Below, one piece after another: positions 26,361 through 34,920 of a stretch of 64,000 nt of DNA. Source of the DNA: Cytophagaceae bacterium (GTDB lineage Bacteria; Bacteroidota; Bacteroidia; Cytophagales; Spirosomataceae). Below the pieces are notes generated by a model, which was not told the DNA's origin, did not search any database, and saw only the letters and a program-made list of their open reading frames with translations. How positions within the stretch are numbered: position 1 is the first letter of the stretch; the number at the start of each line of letters is the position of its first letter. Both the position numbers and the translations under genes were made by a program. Where the stretch lies: contig SXXW01000033.1 of the NCBI GenBank assembly GCA_005791165.1, positions 91,827 to 155,826 on the forward strand. Direction: 5' to 3'.

Positions 26361-26384
26361 ACAAAATGGTTTAATCTAAAATCC

Positions 26385-27116
26385 ATGTCAAAATTAGGTA
26401 AATATTTAATCTTCCTAGGTAAGCTGTTCACAAATCCTGAAAAATTTAGGGTTTATTGGCCCTTAATTATGCAGGAGTGCATCGACATTGGAATAAATTC
26501 TTTACTCATAGTCGCAATCGTTTCATCTTTTTTGGGAGCGGTTACTTGTGTTCAAACGGCTGCCAATATGGACAATCCGTTTGTTCCGCAATATATTATC
26601 AGTTTAATCGTTCGAGATACCACTATTTTAGAGATGGGCCCCACGATTACCTGTGTGGTACTGGCAGGAAAAATTGGTTCTAATATTGCTGGCCAATTGG
26701 GCACCATGCGAATCACGGAACAAATAGATGCGTTGGAGGTAATGGGGATTAATTCTAGGTCTTATTTGGTACTTCCAAAAATTATTGCTGCTATGTTGAC
26801 TTTTCCAATGTTGGTTACCTTAGCATGTTTTTTATCCATCTATGGGGGTTATTTGGCAGGTTGGTTGACGGGTTCAATTTCTCCTCAAGAATACATTCAC
26901 GGTCTTCAATTTCAATTTAAAGGCAATTACATGTTTTTTGCCTTAATCAAATCCGTTGTCTTTTCATTTATTGTAGTGACTATTTCTTCTTTTCAGGGTT
27001 TTTATACACAAGGAGGCGCATACGAAGTGGGAAAAGCAAGTACATCAGCGGTAACTAATTCTTGTATCGCAATTCTAATTGCTGATTATTTATTGGCCCA
27101 ATTATTAATCGGCTAA
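26385..27116 (+). CDS. MlaE-family ABC transporter permease
   Basis: From the ATG at 26385 the protein has 243 residues and five to six membrane helices. The MlaE/YrbE family signature is clear: ECIDIGINSLLIVAIVSSFLGAV at the first helix pair (only partly quoted: SLLIVAIVSSFLGAV), LEMGPTITCVVLAGKIGSNIAGQLGTM region with the EMGP and GKIGS motifs, and EQIDALEVMGI, the coupling helix. MlaE moves phospholipids between the inner and outer membranes. The ATPase (MlaF) and substrate-binding (MlaD) genes that usually follow are missing: the next gene is convergent, and the two stop codons share CTAA. The open frame to 26340 begins at a TTG and is not used. Confidence 0.88.
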   Translation: MSKLGKYLIFLGKLFTNPEKFRVYWPLIMQECIDIGINSLLIVAIVSSFLGAVTCVQTAANMDNPFVPQYIISLIVRDTTILEMGPTITCVVLAGKIGSNIAGQLGTMRITEQIDALEVMGINSRSYLVLPKIIAAMLTFPMLVTLACFLSIYGGYLAGWLTGSISPQEYIHGLQFQFKGNYMFFALIKSVVFSFIVVTISSFQGFYTQGGAYEVGKASTSAVTNSCIAILIADYLLAQLLIG

Positions 27117-27967
27117 ACGCGATCAATAATTACTTCTGTTATCAGTTCGGAGCTAGCCGATCCTCGATAGGAACCAAATACGGGTGTGATTTCTTCTGGC
27201 AAGCACGAGGCTGCCAAGGGAATGTGATTTCCTGCCACGACTTCATGTTGGGTCGGGTCATATCCGCGCCAACCGCCTCCCGGCAAGTATACTTCTACCC
27301 AAGCATGTAAATGATGCGTTTGATTAGGTACATCCACGGGAGCGATGCCTACATAATATCCACTGACAAAGCGTGTAGCTAAGCCCAGAGCTCTGCACAT
27401 GGCGGAAAACAAAACAGCATAATCACGGCACGAGCCTCTCCGATTGACCAGCGTGTGCTCTGCCGAATTAGGAGCGCCTTCTTCCCTGATTTCATAGGCA
27501 AATTGCTTGAAGATGAATTCATTTAATTCGGACAAAAAGGAAGATGTATTCCATTTGACTTGCGAGGCAATTTGTCTTGCGGTTTGCTCCACGAGGGTAC
27601 TTACCCCTTCTTGGCCTAAATAAGGACTCAGTGTTTTTTGATAGGAATGGGTGTAATTTAAGGGCAATGTTTTACTCTCAAAGGGGAAATAAACAAAGTC
27701 AAAAGGATTAAATTCAGTTGTTTCGACCACTGCATTCATTTCAATCTTTAGGAAGTCGGTCGGCTCTTTAAAAAATAAGATATTTTGAATGTTTCCTTCA
27801 GGATCTAGGTTTTTAGAAATTTGAACCGGCTTTGGGTTGATATCCAAAGTGAATGAATTGATGGTCAATAACGAACTTTTTCTAGGATGCAAATATAAGA
27901 CATGTGGTTCTAGGTTTACAGCGGCGCTATAATGATAGGTAAGCAAGTGCTTGATTTTTGCGATCAT
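27113..27967 (-). CDS. Transglutaminase-like cysteine protease/amidase family protein of the Anbu cluster
   Basis: The 284 residues contain a bacterial transglutaminase-like N-terminal beta domain (about 1-85: LLTYHYSAAVNLEPHVLYLHPR) and the core domain. The catalytic triad is visible: Cys in RRGSCRDYAVLF, His in HLHAWVEVYLP and Asp in WRGYDPTQ. Such proteins are encoded with Anbu and alpha-E proteins in many bacteria; their substrate is unknown. Its start overlaps the Anbu stop by four bases (ATGA), and its stop shares CTAA with MlaE. It has no signal peptide and should be cytoplasmic. Confidence 0.9.
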   Translation of the reverse strand: MIAKIKHLLTYHYSAAVNLEPHVLYLHPRKSSLLTINSFTLDINPKPVQISKNLDPEGNIQNILFFKEPTDFLKIEMNAVVETTEFNPFDFVYFPFESKTLPLNYTHSYQKTLSPYLGQEGVSTLVEQTARQIASQVKWNTSSFLSELNEFIFKQFAYEIREEGAPNSAEHTLVNRRGSCRDYAVLFSAMCRALGLATRFVSGYYVGIAPVDVPNQTHHLHAWVEVYLPGGGWRGYDPTQHEVVAGNHIPLAASCLPEEITPVFGSYRGSASSELITEVIIDRV

Positions 27968-28701
27968 TTAGACGTTGGGCTAGGCACTGAAATTAAACTT
28001 TTCATCCATTCTTCGTCAATGCTTTCTAACGAATTTCTTAATGCGATATTCCACTCATCCGAAATTTTTTGCATATCTTCTTTGTATAAACGCACCTCTT
28101 TTGCCTTAAAGCTGTCTTTCTCATAAACGACTACGTCAATGGGGTAATCCACATCGTTGGTGCTTACTTGGGTCGCGTCAAACGAAAGAAAGCCCATTTT
28201 TAACGCATCTTTTAAAGATGTGTCATGGTTTAGATTTCGATTTAAAAGGGGTTTTCCATAATTTGAATTACCAATAATCTGGTATTTTAATCCATCATTT
28301 ATTTCAATCCAGTTCCCTTCAGGAAATATTAAAAACAGCTTATGTGTTGTGTCTTTTGGCATTTGACCGCCCACAATGGCATGAAGGTTAAATTGATATC
28401 CTTCTTTTTCTAAGGTTTCTCGGTCCTCAGTAGCCACTTTTTTTAACATTTGACCAAAGGCTGTTGCCGCCTCATGCATGTAATTATAGGCGGATTCTTG
28501 CTCTTCAACTGTTTGGTTAAAGTATATAACAGCTTTGTCTCGAACGGACCTTAGGCCAGCGGTCATGATGAAAAGGCTGTGGTCTTTAATTTCATGAATC
28601 GAGATTTTTTTATTCGAATACATCTCATTTCCGGCCGTGATTCTGGTATCGGCAATGGCGATAATGCCTTCTTTAACTGTTATACCTAAGCAATATGTCA
28701 T
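27964..28701 (-). CDS. Anbu, proteasome-like beta-subunit homologue (COG3484)
   Basis: From the ATG at 28701 the protein has 245 residues and begins MTYCLGITVKEGIIAIADTR, the Anbu pattern in which the residue after Met (Thr2) would become the N-terminal nucleophile, followed by the SD/AD-TRxTAG block with the proteasome-fold Asp and Lys (NKKISIHEI). Anbu proteins form open helical rings of a proteasome beta-like fold; peptidase activity has been hard to show. The frame runs nine residues upstream (to 28728) but such an extension would bury the nucleophile. It sits between alpha-E (55-base gap) and the transglutaminase (overlap). Confidence 0.88.
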   Translation of the reverse strand: MTYCLGITVKEGIIAIADTRITAGNEMYSNKKISIHEIKDHSLFIMTAGLRSVRDKAVIYFNQTVEEQESAYNYMHEAATAFGQMLKKVATEDRETLEKEGYQFNLHAIVGGQMPKDTTHKLFLIFPEGNWIEINDGLKYQIIGNSNYGKPLLNRNLNHDTSLKDALKMGFLSFDATQVSTNDVDYPIDVVVYEKDSFKAKEVRLYKEDMQKISDEWNIALRNSLESIDEEWMKSLISVPSPTSK

Positions 28702-28756
28702 ATGAGGGAACTGCGTAATTTTGCGCAATATTACGATTTTTATTTAGAAGCCTATG

Positions 28757-29719
28757 TTAACTTACGGGCTTAATGTCAAAATAGGTGTTAAATACTGTTT
28801 GGCCTATTTCATTGTTCTTCGATTGGAAATCATCTAAAAATTGGTGCAGCCCAGTTTTTAAAATATCGTCAATTTCAGTAAACTCAATTTCTGATAAAAG
28901 TTTTGATATTTTCTTTTCGGCTGCATTTGAATATCCGTGATCAAATGAGGTTCCCGAAATGGCATAAAGTGATAATTCTGCCTCTTGAAGACAATGCACA
29001 ACAGACCTGGGAAAGCTTTTGTCAAGAATTAAAAATTCAACAATATGTGTAGGACTAATCACCTTGTACTGTTGGCGAAACATATTATAGGCTGACACAG
29101 ATTTTAGAACTGCCGACCACAATAATAGGTCTAAAGGTGATCCTATGGCATCAATATCGGGAAGTAGGGTGAAGTATTTTACATCTAAAAAACGCGTTGT
29201 TTTGTCTGCTCGCTCCAGTAATTTGCCCATCTGACCAAAATGCCAACCTTCACCTCTTGTGATCGTTGAGTCGACTATTCCGTAAAAAAGTTGGCTCCCC
29301 GATTTTATTTCCTCTAAAAAACCCTGATAGCGTGATATTTCCCAATTTTTACTCCCCTCTACTCGATCCTTTACCTTCCAGTAAATTTGATTAACGTATT
29401 CCCACATTTCTTTTGAAATACTTTCTCGAATGGTCCGAGCATTTTCACGGGCACTGTATAAACAGGAAAGAATGGAGTTGGGATTATCCACGTCAAAGGT
29501 CATAAAATGCAATACATTTTCACGATTGGCTACGGGGTAATGCTCAAAAAAATTGAAGTGGTCGGCAGTAGCGACAATCAAGGGCTCCCATTGTTCGGGC
29601 ACATTGGGCGGAAGGTCTAAAGCTAAATTAAAATTAACGGAGATAAATCGCGCGTAATTATCTGCTCGCTCAATGTAACGATTCATCCAATAAATGGAGT
29701 TAGCAACTCGACTTAGCAT
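28757..29719 (-). CDS. Alpha-E domain protein (DUF403)
   Basis: The 320-residue protein is almost all helical and starts MLSRVANSIYWMNRYIERAD, the conserved alpha-E opening. Other family landmarks are SARENARTIRESIS and MGKLLERADKTTRFLD. Alpha-E proteins occur with transglutaminase, Anbu and ATP-grasp (DUF404/DUF407) proteins, proposed to make or process a peptide; biochemistry is lacking. It is the first gene of the three-gene cluster. The ATP-grasp gene that often precedes it is absent: the upstream neighbour is divergent pyrD. Confidence 0.9.
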   Translation of the reverse strand: MLSRVANSIYWMNRYIERADNYARFISVNFNLALDLPPNVPEQWEPLIVATADHFNFFEHYPVANRENVLHFMTFDVDNPNSILSCLYSARENARTIRESISKEMWEYVNQIYWKVKDRVEGSKNWEISRYQGFLEEIKSGSQLFYGIVDSTITRGEGWHFGQMGKLLERADKTTRFLDVKYFTLLPDIDAIGSPLDLLLWSAVLKSVSAYNMFRQQYKVISPTHIVEFLILDKSFPRSVVHCLQEAELSLYAISGTSFDHGYSNAAEKKISKLLSEIEFTEIDDILKTGLHQFLDDFQSKNNEIGQTVFNTYFDIKPVS

Positions 29720-29908
29720 AGGCTTTAAATTTTATTAAATGCTTGATTATCCGATGGATGCTTAAAATTATTGTTTTTTTTGAGACTTTCATCAAGCAAT
29801 GAAATTATTTAAATATACTCTATTAAATCTACATTTTATCCTTGTTTTATTCCCATAAATATGTTCAAATGTTGTATTTTTACTTTGTTTTATTTTTTTA
29901 AGGAATTT

Positions 29909-30943
29909 ATGTTTTATCAAAATATTCTCAAACCGCTCTTATTCTTAATTAATCCAGAGCGTGCTCATTATATAGTAGCCCACGGTTTGCGATTGATGAT
30001 GAAAATTCCGGGTGTTTCTTTGGTTTTCCAATCAATTTATGGGTTTAAGCATAAAAATTTAGTTCGAGAGGTATTTGGTTTAAGATTTGAAAATCCTGTT
30101 GGCTTAGCCGCGGGTTTTGATAAAAATGCCTATTTGGTGGATGAATATGCAAATCTCGGATTTGGTTTTATTGAAGTGGGTACAGTCACTCCTAAGGCAC
30201 AAGTGGGTAATCCTACGCCCCGACTATTCCGTTTGCCAAAAGATGAGGCCTTAATTAATCGCATGGGATTCAATAATGACGGTATGTTTGCTATGCAAAA
30301 GCGTTTGGCCGCACGAAAGTCGAAAGTGATTGTAGGCGGTAACCTGGGTAAAAATAAAGTTACGCCAAATGAAGAAGCAGAAGAGGATTATTGCTTAAGC
30401 TTTGAAACTTTGTTTTATGATGTGGATTATTTTGTGGTCAATGTAAGTTCGCCAAATACGCCCAATTTAAGAGCATTGCAAGAAAAGGAGCCTTTGAAAA
30501 AGCTGTTGATTAGGTTGCAAAAATTGAATCAGAGTAAGCAAAAGCCTAAACCAATCTTATTGAAAATTGCTCCAGATTTAACCAATGAACAATTGGATGA
30601 TGTCATTGAGATTGTGTTGGAAACTAATTTAGCTGGGATCATTGCCACGAACACAACACTTTCAAGGGAGGGATTGAAGTCTTCTGCCGACTTATCTAAT
30701 GAGATGGGTGGCTTAAGTGGTCGGCCATTGCGCGAAAGGTCTACGGAAGTAATCGCCTATTTGCATGACAAGTCGAAAGGTAAAATTCCTATTGTAGGTG
30801 TGGGTGGCATTCATTCTGCGAAGGATGCAATAGAAAAATTGAAAGCTGGGGCCTGTTTAATTCAGCTCTATACTGGGTTTATATATGAAGGGCCTGGCTT
30901 GATAAAAGAAATTAATCAAGCAATCCTTAAAAATGGTTTGTAA
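29909..30943 (+). CDS. pyrD: Quinone-dependent dihydroorotate dehydrogenase (class 2)
   Basis: This FMN enzyme oxidises dihydroorotate to orotate in pyrimidine synthesis and passes electrons to menaquinone at the membrane. From ATG 29909 it has 344 residues: an N-terminal amphipathic membrane-association helix ([17 protein letters not shown]), then [26 protein letters not shown], the active-site Ser in [12 protein letters not shown], and [12 protein letters not shown]. The class 2 helix and Ser (not Cys) decide the type. An ATG 48 bases upstream (29861) would add an unrelated hydrophobic stretch. The 189-base gap to the divergent alpha-E gene is AT-rich and holds no other gene that I can see. 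Confidence 0.95.
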   Translation: MFYQNILKPLLFLINPERAHYIVAHGLRLMMKIPGVSLVFQSIYGFKHKNLVREVFGLRFENPVGLAAGFDKNAYLVDEYANLGFGFIEVGTVTPKAQVGNPTPRLFRLPKDEALINRMGFNNDGMFAMQKRLAARKSKVIVGGNLGKNKVTPNEEAEEDYCLSFETLFYDVDYFVVNVSSPNTPNLRALQEKEPLKKLLIRLQKLNQSKQKPKPILLKIAPDLTNEQLDDVIEIVLETNLAGIIATNTTLSREGLKSSADLSNEMGGLSGRPLRERSTEVIAYLHDKSKGKIPIVGVGGIHSAKDAIEKLKAGACLIQLYTGFIYEGPGLIKEINQAILKNGL

Positions 30944-31003
30944 AATGATTTTGTAAATCGAATCAAAAAGTCGAAATTTATAGATTAAAATACTATTTTA
31001 TTT

Positions 31004-33442
31004 ATGGCCAAAAAGATCGTTAATACATCAAACACGCTTCAAATTGATTTTGAGAAGGGAGCTAAAAAGGACGGTGCTTCTGGTCCAGGTTTCTTCCGCT
31101 TTCGAATTATTTTTGCAGCTTTTTTGTTTGTGATTGGCACTTTGTTATTGGTCGCATTTGCGTCTAATTTTTTTGTTGGCGTCGCTGATCAAAGTGAATT
31201 AGAGCAGGGTTCAATCGATGTGTTAACTGGTTCAGATATTCCTGTAAAGAATTTTGCAGGACTGTTAGGGGCAAAAATTGCCCATTTCTTTTTGTTCAGG
31301 ACTTTTGGTTGGTCTTCTTTTTTACTAATACCCCTCTTTTATTTATCGGCATTAAAATTAGGTTTTAAGCGTGAAGTATATCCTTTGGATCGCCTTTCTT
31401 GGCAAGTCTTATTTTACATTATTTGGGGGAGTTTAGTGGCAGGATTTTTGGTATTCCAATTGGATTTGCCTCATTCTATGGGTGGGGGAGTAGGCTTTTT
31501 TATTAATGAAAAGCTGAACCAACTCATCGGATACCTTTCTGTATTTCTGATATTGTTTGTTGGCTTTGTCTTTTTGGTTATTTTTTATCAATTAAACCCT
31601 AAGCAAGTTCGGGTCGTTCCTGATTTGGTCAATGATGCGCCGGAAGGTTTAGTTAAAGACTTTGCGGATGATTTTATCGATGAAGATGGGCCTAGTATTC
31701 ACGAGGATAATGAAGATTTAGAGGTCTTTAGGCCGATTGTCCCTCCTGAGAAAGTTGAAGAAATCAGTGTAGAAGAAGAAATATTAGTACCTAATGAAAA
31801 TGAATTAGCTGCTGAAGATGATTTATCGTTTACTTATAAGGTGGCTGTTGACGAAACACCTGTGGAGGAAGTGGAAGATTCTAGCTTAGCGGGACAAGAG
31901 CTTAAGGCGAATGATTTGGTTCAGCAATTTGGTTTATATGATCCTACGGCCGATTTACCTAAATATGTATATCCTACCTTGGATTTATTGAAGGAATATG
32001 ATCAGAAAAACCAAACGACTCAAGTGACCATGGATGAGTTGAAGGAGAATAAGGAGAAGATTGTAGAGACTTTATTGAATTATGGAATTGGTATTCAGAA
32101 GATTGAGGCTACGATTGGGCCAACGGTCACCTTATATGAGATTATACCCAAAGCAGGTGTTCGAGTAAGTAAAATAACTTCGTTGGAGGATGATTTATCA
32201 CTTTCTTTAGCGGCTATGGGGGTTCGGATTATTGGCCAAATGCCTGGAAAAGGCACTATAGGGATTGAGGTCGCTAATAAGAATAGAGAGATGGTTCCAG
32301 TTCGGGCCGTTATTGGTTCTGAAAAATTCCAAAAATCTACGTATGATTTACCTATTACATTGGGTAAAACTATTTCAAATGAAATTTTTGTAGCTGATTT
32401 AGCCAAAATGCCACATTTATTGATGGCCGGTGCTACGGGCCAAGGAAAGTCGGTCGGTTTAAATATGTTATTGACTTCATTGATTTACAAAAAGCATCCA
32501 GCTACATTAAAATTTGTGTTGGTCGATCCGAAAAAAGTAGAGCTTTCTTTATTTAATAAATTAGAGAGGCACTTTTTGGCATGCCTTCCCGATTCAGAGG
32601 AGGCCATTATAACAGATACCAAAAAAGTGGTGAGTACGCTTAATTCACTTTGTAAGGAGATGGATATGCGTTATGATAAACTGAAGGATGCGGGTTGTCG
32701 AAATATTAAGGAATACAATCAGAAGTTTATCAATCGTCGACTTAATCCCAATGAGCATGATTTTATGCCATATATTGTGTTGGTCATCGATGAACTTGCG
32801 GATTTAATGTTGACCGCTGGGAAAGAAGTGGAACATCCGATTGCCCGATTGGCACAGTTGGCCCGTGCGATAGGCATTCACTTAGTGGTTGCGACTCAGC
32901 GTCCATCTGTCAACGTAATTACGGGTACAATTAAGGCGAACTTCCCGGCTAGATTATCATTTAAAGTCATGTCAAAAATTGACTCGAGGACGATCTTAGA
33001 TGCTAGTGGTGCGGACCAATTAGTGGGAATGGGTGATATGCTTTTATCAATGGGTTCAGAAGTTATACGCTTGCAATGTGCTTTTGTGGATACTCCTGAA
33101 GTGGAAGATATTTGCGAGTTTATTGGGAACCAACAAGGTTACGCGTCTGCTTATTTGTTGCCTGAGCCTGATTCGGAGGAAATGGGCGGGCAAGATCGGG
33201 GAGACTTTGATCCAGCAAATAGAGATTCGTTTTTTGAGGAGGCGGCACGATTAGTCGTGATGCACCAACAAGGAAGCACGTCATTAATTCAACGAAAATT
33301 AAAATTGGGCTATAACCGGGCGGGTCGCTTGATCGACCAATTAGAATCAGTGGGTATTGTGGGTTCTTTTGGAGGATCTAAGGCGAGAGAGGTCTTAGTG
33401 AAGTCTGAAACTGAGTTAGAAGAAATATTAAAAAATCTATAA
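31004..33442 (+). CDS. ftsK: DNA translocase FtsK/SpoIIIE
   Basis: The hexameric pump moves chromosome termini through the septum and activates Xer recombination. The 812 residues contain four to five N-terminal membrane helices (about 30-205), a short acidic linker (about 215-310), then the motor: alpha domain, Walker A GATGQGKS (about 476-483), Walker B VLVIDELADLM, and the C-terminal winged-helix gamma domain (ARLVVMHQQGSTSLIQRKL), which reads polar KOPS sequences. The acidic, Glu/Asp-rich linker is shorter than in E. coli. A LolA-like gene follows after one base, as in many Bacteroidota. Confidence 0.95.
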   Translation: MAKKIVNTSNTLQIDFEKGAKKDGASGPGFFRFRIIFAAFLFVIGTLLLVAFASNFFVGVADQSELEQGSIDVLTGSDIPVKNFAGLLGAKIAHFFLFRTFGWSSFLLIPLFYLSALKLGFKREVYPLDRLSWQVLFYIIWGSLVAGFLVFQLDLPHSMGGGVGFFINEKLNQLIGYLSVFLILFVGFVFLVIFYQLNPKQVRVVPDLVNDAPEGLVKDFADDFIDEDGPSIHEDNEDLEVFRPIVPPEKVEEISVEEEILVPNENELAAEDDLSFTYKVAVDETPVEEVEDSSLAGQELKANDLVQQFGLYDPTADLPKYVYPTLDLLKEYDQKNQTTQVTMDELKENKEKIVETLLNYGIGIQKIEATIGPTVTLYEIIPKAGVRVSKITSLEDDLSLSLAAMGVRIIGQMPGKGTIGIEVANKNREMVPVRAVIGSEKFQKSTYDLPITLGKTISNEIFVADLAKMPHLLMAGATGQGKSVGLNMLLTSLIYKKHPATLKFVLVDPKKVELSLFNKLERHFLACLPDSEEAIITDTKKVVSTLNSLCKEMDMRYDKLKDAGCRNIKEYNQKFINRRLNPNEHDFMPYIVLVIDELADLMLTAGKEVEHPIARLAQLARAIGIHLVVATQRPSVNVITGTIKANFPARLSFKVMSKIDSRTILDASGADQLVGMGDMLLSMGSEVIRLQCAFVDTPEVEDICEFIGNQQGYASAYLLPEPDSEEMGGQDRGDFDPANRDSFFEEAARLVVMHQQGSTSLIQRKLKLGYNRAGRLIDQLESVGIVGSFGGSKAREVLVKSETELEEILKNL

Positions 33443-33443
33443 A

Positions 33444-34061
33444 ATGGGTATGAAAAAATTGCTTTACATTTCTGTTTGTTTATTTATCTCGTTGGGTACT
33501 TTTGGCCAATCTTCAAAGGCATTGTCAATTGTTGACGGCATGCAAAAAATGTATAAATCGTTGCCTTCTTTTTCAGCCAACTTTTCTTATCAGACGGATG
33601 GAAATGGGGTGATGTCGGGGTCGATTACCGTGAGAGGGACTAAATTTAGATTAAAAACAGCAGGCCAAGAAATTTTCAATAACGGGAAAGAAGTGTCTAC
33701 GTACATGAAGGAGATTAACGAAGTAAACATTTCGGGCTTTGATCCGGAGGAAGGTGATTTGAATCCAGCTAAAATCTACTCGTTTGATAAAAAGCAATAT
33801 AAAATTAATTTGGTTTCGGAAGCTGCTGGGGTATCGACGTTGGAATTAGCGCCAGCGGCTAAGTCGGCGCAGATTCAGAAAATTAGTTTAAAGATTGAAG
33901 CTTCAAGTTTCAAAGTAAAGGAGTGGACGATTGTGAATAAAGCAGGAAAGAAGCAGAATTTTAAGATTACAAAATTCAATCCGAATGCTGGAGTGGATGA
34001 TGCCTACTTCACTTTTAACAAGAAATCATTTCCGGGCGTTTCGGTCAATGACCTAAGGTAA
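33444..34061 (+). CDS. LolA-like outer-membrane lipoprotein carrier protein
   Basis: The 205-residue periplasmic protein has a Sec signal peptide (cleavage near LGTFGQ), then a LolA/LolB-type half-barrel: MQKMYKSLPSFSANFSYQ, SGSITVRGTKFRLK, and repeated beta strands. LolA carries lipoproteins from the inner to the outer membrane. The sequence is divergent from the E. coli protein but the length and gene position directly after ftsK are typical for Bacteroidota. ATG 33444 and ATG 33450 both fit. Its stop is 12 bases from the convergent purQ stop. Confidence 0.82.
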   Translation: MGMKKLLYISVCLFISLGTFGQSSKALSIVDGMQKMYKSLPSFSANFSYQTDGNGVMSGSITVRGTKFRLKTAGQEIFNNGKEVSTYMKEINEVNISGFDPEEGDLNPAKIYSFDKKQYKINLVSEAAGVSTLELAPAAKSAQIQKISLKIEASSFKVKEWTIVNKAGKKQNFKITKFNPNAGVDDAYFTFNKKSFPGVSVNDLR

Positions 34062-34073
34062 TTTCATAACGGA

Positions 34074-34772
34074 TTAAGAAACCGTTTCTAGAATTAGTTG
34101 GCGCATAATCTCCAATCCATCCGTATTATTTAAATCGGGATCAGCGGCTCTTTCCGGATGCGGCATAAGACCAAATACATTTCTTTGCTCATTGCATATA
34201 CCAGCGATGTTAAGCAAGCTGCCATTCGGATTGGCCGCATCATTAATGTTTCCGTTTTCGTCACAATAATAGAACAGGATTTGATCGTTGGCCTGTAAAC
34301 TCGCTAAAGTCTTTTCATCCGTAAAGTATCTGCCCTCAGCATGTGCGATAGGTATTTTATAAGCCTTGTTTAAATCAAGTTCTTGGGTCAACAAGGAATT
34401 GTTGGTCGCCGTCTTTAAGAAAATATTTTTTGATATAAATTTTTGCGAGCTGTTTCTAAGGAGAACACCTGGAAGCAAATGGGCTTCAACCAGCACTTGG
34501 AATCCGTTACAAATTCCCATGAGATATCCACCGTTTTTTGCATGTGCTATTACATGATCCATGATGGGCGAAAAGCGGGCAATGGCGCCTGAACGAAGGT
34601 AATCACCATACGAAAATCCACCCGGGATAATAATGAAATCACAACCTTGCAGATCTGTTTCTTTGTGCCAAAGTTTCACAGCCTCGTGGCCTAAACTTTC
34701 AATAACTCCTACTGTGTCATCATCGCAATTAGAACCAGGAAATACTACAACGCCAAATTTCATATTTTTCAT
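34074..34772 (-). CDS. purQ: Phosphoribosylformylglycinamidine synthase, glutaminase subunit
   Basis: PurQ supplies ammonia from glutamine to PurL in step four of purine synthesis. The 232 residues have the class I glutaminase triad: nucleophile Cys88 in MGICNGFQ, and His and Glu in LMPHPERAAD. VVFPGSNCDDD and IPGGFSYGDYLRSG are PurQ-specific. The homologue-like start MKFGVVVFPG is at 34763; ATG 34772 adds three residues and either is possible. purL and purS are not adjacent. A -7 box lies just upstream. Confidence 0.95.
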   Translation of the reverse strand: MKNMKFGVVVFPGSNCDDDTVGVIESLGHEAVKLWHKETDLQGCDFIIIPGGFSYGDYLRSGAIARFSPIMDHVIAHAKNGGYLMGICNGFQVLVEAHLLPGVLLRNSSQKFISKNIFLKTATNNSLLTQELDLNKAYKIPIAHAEGRYFTDEKTLASLQANDQILFYYCDENGNINDAANPNGSLLNIAGICNEQRNVFGLMPHPERAADPDLNNTDGLEIMRQLILETVS

Positions 34773-34785
34773 TTCAGATTATCTT

Positions 34786-34793
34786 CAAAAATA
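34786..34793 (-). promoter_or_regulatory. Candidate -7 box (TATTTTTG) of purQ
   Basis: Read on the minus strand, TATTTTTG at 34793-34786 matches TAnnTTTG and gives a short leader to the purQ start at 34772 or 34763. The nearest TTTTG upstream is about 27 bases away, longer than the usual 19-21, so the -33 element is uncertain. Confidence 0.4.
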
Positions 34794-34869
34794 CGGCTTT
34801 TTGTTAAATTTTTAAATAAACAAAAGCGCATTTATTTTTAGCAAAAGTGTTGGGGAATTAATTAACCTA

Positions 34870-34902
34870 AAAAAAGCTGCATGGGTTACATGCAGCTTTT
34901 TT
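34870..34902 (-). terminator. Intrinsic terminator downstream of ahcY
   Basis: A 14-bp perfect stem (AAAAAAGCTGCATG with CATGCAGCTTTTTT) around the five-base loop GGTTA, giving a GC core flanked by A/T tracts on both sides, 18 bases after the ahcY stop. The U-tract on the minus strand fits termination of ahcY. The symmetric tracts mean it could work in both directions, but no plus-strand gene leads into it. It is the clearest terminator in the window. Confidence 0.85.
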
Positions 34903-34920
34903 ATTTATTTTAATAATCGA

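Noticed and set aside
29720..29908. tRNA or small RNA in the pyrD/alpha-E gap
   Set aside because: No cloverleaf, T-loop or CCA-like end; AT-rich with no stable stem.
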